Assembly (NCBI RefSeq): GCF_004402535.1
Contig: NZ_SOEY01000008.1
Span: 1 to 64,000 of the forward strand
From: Cryobacterium glaciale
GTDB lineage: Bacteria > Actinomycetota > Actinomycetes > Actinomycetales > Microbacteriaceae
DNA length: 64,000 nt
Direction of reading: 5' to 3'
The notes beneath the pieces are model-generated. The model was not told where the DNA came from, did not search any database, and saw nothing but the letters and a program-made list of their open reading frames with translations. The position numbers were made by a program, and so were the translations under genes. Positions 61,927-64,000 of this stretch are shown here, piece by piece. The number at the start of each line of letters is the position of its first letter. Position 1 is the first letter of the stretch.

Positions 61927-61998
61927 CCGGGCCCGGGCCCGGAGAGTGGGCCCATGATCTAACCTGGGCCCGGTTTCCGGGCCCGGGCCCGGAAACCG
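61927..61998. repeat. Paired GGGCCC palindromes between hxlB and hxlA
   Basis: CCGGGCCCGGGCCCGG occurs twice, at 61927-61942 and 61977-61992, exactly 50 bp apart. The second lies inside a perfect 28-bp palindrome (61971-61998, arms CGGTTTCCGGGCCC) that ends one base before the hxlB stop. Between them TGGGCCCA (61947-61954), ATCTAA (minus-strand TTAGAT, a -10-like box) and TGGGCCC (61965) follow. The block may act as terminator of hxlB, promoter/operator of hxlA, or both. Confidence 0.6.
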
Positions 61999-62580
61999 CT
62001 ACTCGAGGTTCGCGTGACGCGGCCAGAGCTGGTCGGCCGTAAGGCCGCTCAGCTTCCAGAGCGTGTGGAACAGGGCGTCACCAACCAGCAGCACGGACTG
62101 TTCGAACAGGCCGCCCGAATACTGGGCCGACACCTGCCCCGCATGGTCCTGCTTGGCCGCCGCAGGAATGAGCACGGTCACCGCGGCGAGCCGCCCGAGC
62201 GTTGAAGCGGCCGCCGTGGTCAGTGCCAGAATGCTCGCGCCCACGCCGTGCGCCGTCTCGGCGGCACGCACTATGGCGCCCGTCGTTCCGGATCCGCTCG
62301 CGACCAGCAACACGTCGCCGGCAGCGATCGCCGGGCTGGTCACCTCGCCGACCACGTGCACGTCCAGGCCGAGGTGCATGAGCCGCATCGCGGTCATCTT
62401 GAGCGCCAACCCGGAGCGGCCGGCCCCGAGCACGAACACTCGCGGTGCCGCAGCGAGCAGACTCGCCGCATCATCCAGTGACGAAGCGGATGCCCGCAGC
62501 GCGTCGACGACGCGGCTGTTCTCGGCGAAAATGAGGCCGAGGGCATCCGCTGTTGTCGGGGTGGTTGTCATTTCGGTCAT
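61999..62580 (-). CDS. hxlB: 6-phospho-3-hexuloisomerase
   Basis: A 193-aa SIS-domain isomerase: VFVLGAGRSGLALKMTAMRL and LVASGSGTTGAIVRAAE form the sugar-phosphate site, and the C-terminal QLWPRHANLE is typical of the family. It converts hexulose-6-phosphate to fructose-6-phosphate. It is the first gene of the hxl pair; its stop abuts the 28-bp palindrome. The start could also be the ATG 9 bp downstream. Confidence 0.92.
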   Translation of the reverse strand: MTEMTTTPTTADALGLIFAENSRVVDALRASASSLDDAASLLAAAPRVFVLGAGRSGLALKMTAMRLMHLGLDVHVVGEVTSPAIAAGDVLLVASGSGTTGAIVRAAETAHGVGASILALTTAAASTLGRLAAVTVLIPAAAKQDHAGQVSAQYSGGLFEQSVLLVGDALFHTLWKLSGLTADQLWPRHANLE

Positions 62581-62693
62581 AGGTCAATGCTCCACTCTTT
62601 CGAGCGGGTATGCGGCCCGCCAAACGAACGGTTTAACTACCCAAACGGATAGCGATGGGCGGGCCTGGAGGATGGCTCGGATAGGCTGAGGGC

Positions 62694-63557
62694 ATGACTT
62701 TCCCCGTCGACTCCACCGTGCAGGCCGCGCAGGCCGCGCAGGCCGCGCAAACCGCGCAGACCGCCCGCACCGCGGCCGCCGAACGCTCCAAACTCATCGC
62801 CGACCTCACCGATGCGCACGCGACGACGCTGGAATCGCTGCTCGCCGTGCTGCGCTCGGGCAGTACGAGCGACACCATTGCCCGGCAGAAGGCCACCGAA
62901 CTGGCCGCCGCCGCGATGGTGGCCCTGCGTGCGGTGAGCGACCTCGATCGCAGCCTCACCGAGGAACCCGTGGCCCGCGCCTTCGAACGCCTCAAGAACG
63001 ACCTGCGCCCGCTCGTGCGTTTTGGCGACCTCGACGTGCAGTTCATCGAGCCGCCGGTCAACGGGCGCGCACTGCCCGGCGAGGTCGCCCACGAAGCCCG
63101 GGCTATCGTGCGCGGCGCCGTGCTCGCCCTGGTCGAGCAGGCCGGCGTGGGCCGGGTGCGCGTGCAGTGGGACTGCGACGGCAGCAACCTGCTCATCCGC
63201 ATTCGCGACGACGGACCGGGCGACCTCGACGCCGAGGTGCCGAGCGTGCGCCAGCTGGCCGCCCGCGTCGTCGCGCTCAGCGGCTCGCTCAATGTCGAGG
63301 CGACTGCGGGCTGGGGATCCGAGATGGCGGTGTCGCTGCCGCTCGACGCCCCGACGGCATCTGTCACTGCCGCGGCGGCCTGGGGCCTCAGCCCGCGCGA
63401 ACGCGGCGTGCTCGAACTCGTCGCCTCGGGAGCGCGCAACAAGGCGATAGCCGAGGCGCTGACCATCAGCGAGAACACCGTGAAGTTCCACGTGGCCAAC
63501 CTGCTGCGCAAGGTCGGCGCTTCGACCCGCGCCGAGCTGGCCGCCCTCGCCCGCTGA
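62694..63557 (+). CDS. Regulator with histidine-kinase-like ATPase domain fused to a LuxR helix-turn-helix
   Basis: A 287-aa protein. Residues 1-30 are Gln/Ala repeats; residues about 35-130 are helical (dimerisation-like) without a recognisable phospho-accepting histidine; 135-220 resemble a HATPase_c domain with IRDDGPGDLD (G1 box) and GWGSEMAVSLPL (G2 box); 230-287 are a NarL/LuxR DNA-binding domain (LSPRERGVLELVASGARNKA). No receiver domain is present. It may sense a ligand or ATP and bind DNA directly. TAGGCT lies 6 nt before the ATG. Confidence 0.75.
   Translation: MTFPVDSTVQAAQAAQAAQTAQTARTAAAERSKLIADLTDAHATTLESLLAVLRSGSTSDTIARQKATELAAAAMVALRAVSDLDRSLTEEPVARAFERLKNDLRPLVRFGDLDVQFIEPPVNGRALPGEVAHEARAIVRGAVLALVEQAGVGRVRVQWDCDGSNLLIRIRDDGPGDLDAEVPSVRQLAARVVALSGSLNVEATAGWGSEMAVSLPLDAPTASVTAAAAWGLSPRERGVLELVASGARNKAIAEALTISENTVKFHVANLLRKVGASTRAELAALAR
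62721..62774 (+). repeat. 9-bp tandem repeat in the N-terminus of the LuxR fusion gene
   Basis: Six units of CAGGCCGCG, three exact and three with changes, code for QAA/QTA/RTA repeats. As 9 is a multiple of three, unit number can change without a frameshift. Confidence 0.7.
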
Positions 63558-63621
63558 GCGGATGCCCCCGGTTCGCCGAACGGATGCCCCGCGCGCGTTC
63601 ACCGCGCCAGCTGCCGTTCGT

Positions 63622-63668
63622 CGCGCCACCTATGTGTGGCGCGGTGGCCTACAACGGGCGCGGTGACC
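63622..63668. repeat. Intergenic palindromic repeat (GTGGCGCGG family)
   Basis: CGCGCCAC and GTGGCGCG pair perfectly around CTATGT at 63622-63643, followed by GTGGCC and GGGCGCGGTGACC. It shares GTGGCGCGGTGGCC with 39641-39654 and the arms with 36384-36405. It lies between the LuxR-type gene and the thiC leader and may end the former transcript. Confidence 0.55.
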
Positions 63669-63749
63669 ACGACTACGGCCCGCTCCTGCGGCCCGGAAAG
63701 CCCCCGGGCGCGCAACCCGCGCTAGGGTGGAGGAGTCAGAAGACACACA

Positions 63750-63839
63750 AACCACGGGAGCGCGCACCAGCGAGCTGAGAGGACGGCCAGGGCCGTCGAC
63801 CGTTGAACCTGTCCGGGTAATGCCGGCGTAGGAAGTTCG
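63750..63839 (+). ncRNA. TPP riboswitch (thi box) in the thiC leader
   Basis: The conserved pieces of the thiamine-pyrophosphate riboswitch occur in order: ACGGGAGC, then GCTGAGAGGAC with a short P3 stem (GGCC/GGCC), TTGAACCTGTCCGGGTAATG, and CCGGCGTAGGAAG. A TAGGGT -10-like box at 63723-63728 precedes it. The ribosome site AGGAAG is part of the 3' aptamer strand, so binding of TPP should block thiC translation. Confidence 0.95.
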
Positions 63840-63845
63840 AAACCA

Positions 63846-64000
63846 ATGCGCACAAGTGACGAAACAACCATGTCCGAAACGATCACGACCGGCCCGATCC
63901 AGGGCAGCAGCAAACGCTACGAACCGGTGCCAGCCTGGCCCGGGCTGGAGATTCCGGTGCGCCGAGTGCACCTCAGCAATGGCGAACACTTCGACCTGTA
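63846..64000 (+). CDS. thiC: Phosphomethylpyrimidine synthase ThiC, N-terminal fragment (cut by window edge)
   Basis: The first 51 residues fit Thi[18 protein letters not shown], followed by [16 protein letters not shown]. ThiC is the radical-SAM enzyme that makes the thiamine pyrimidine from aminoimidazole ribotide. The start at 63846 is 10 nt after AGGAAG of the riboswitch; an in-frame ATG at 63870 is possible. The catalytic and iron-sulfur parts lie beyond the window. Confidence 0.93.
   Translation, partial: MRTSDETTMSETITTGPIQGSSKRYEPVPAWPGLEIPVRRVHLSNGEHFDL

Noticed and set aside
1-64000. tRNA genes, rRNA genes and CRISPR arrays
   Set aside because: I looked in the gaps and saw no cloverleaf with conserved arms, no rRNA sequence, and no regularly spaced direct repeats.

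Overview
This 64 kb window is GC-rich (about two thirds G+C by eye) and almost fully coding. It reads as a chromosomal segment of a high-GC actinobacterium, most likely of the family Microbacteriaceae. The reasons are the actinobacterial coproporphyrin-type haem gene set, the mismatch endonuclease NucS, the C-terminus of a DUF222/HNH-type protein at the left edge, a holin-X/DUF3618/YtxH envelope trio, many start codons 6-7 nt after a TANNNT box (leaderless mRNAs), and a very frequent GCATCCG(C/T)T word. The family assignment is inference. I found no rRNA, tRNA, CRISPR array, prophage or insertion sequence.

Layout. 1-5.9 kb: HNH fragment, thioesterase, alpha/beta hydrolase, PEBP protein, tRNA hydroxylase TrhO, an ABC-2 type exporter and a hypothetical gene. 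5.9-17.5 kb: haem biosynthesis (hemL-B-D-C-H-Q, then an envelope trio, hemY, hemE, and divergent hemA), enough to go from glutamyl-tRNA to haem b by the coproporphyrin route. 17.7-21.7 kb: glycyl-tRNA synthetase and the CstA/YbdD pyruvate-uptake pair. 21.8-30.6 kb: a polyol (arabitol/mannitol-like) cluster of xylulokinase, polyol dehydrogenase, HAD phosphatase, two DeoR regulators and an ABC importer without its own ATPase. 30.6-31.1 kb: a decayed YdeI/OmpD-type gene among short repeats. 31.1-41 kb: hydroxyacid dehydrogenase, serine hydrolase, M13 peptidase, 5'-3' exonuclease, transhydrogenase pntAA-AB-B and a MATE exporter.

41.2-51.3 kb is the most distinctive region. An unbroken minus-strand run of IclR regulator, P450, PEP/pyruvate-binding protein, PEP-utilising protein, SDR, ferredoxin, ferredoxin reductase, HD phosphohydrolase and aldehyde dehydrogenase matches in content and order the creR/J-I-H-G-F-E-D-C genes known for 4-cresol breakdown in Corynebacterium glutamicum. 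There the phenol is first phosphorylated (CreHI), the methyl group is oxidised by P450 CreJ with CreE/CreF, the phosphate is removed by CreD, and CreG and CreC oxidise the alcohol to 4-hydroxybenzoate.

51.6-64 kb: a ferric-iron ABC importer (fbpABC) under a DtxR/IdeR-like box, with an odd insertion in its ATPase; an MFS exporter; nucS; an aldo/keto reductase; a HAD phosphatase; a DadA-like FAD oxidoreductase; the ribulose-monophosphate pair hxlA/hxlB around striking GGGCCC palindromes; an ATPase-LuxR fusion regulator; and a TPP riboswitch leading into thiC, cut by the window edge. Intergenic gaps carry at least three families of short palindromic or direct repeats.
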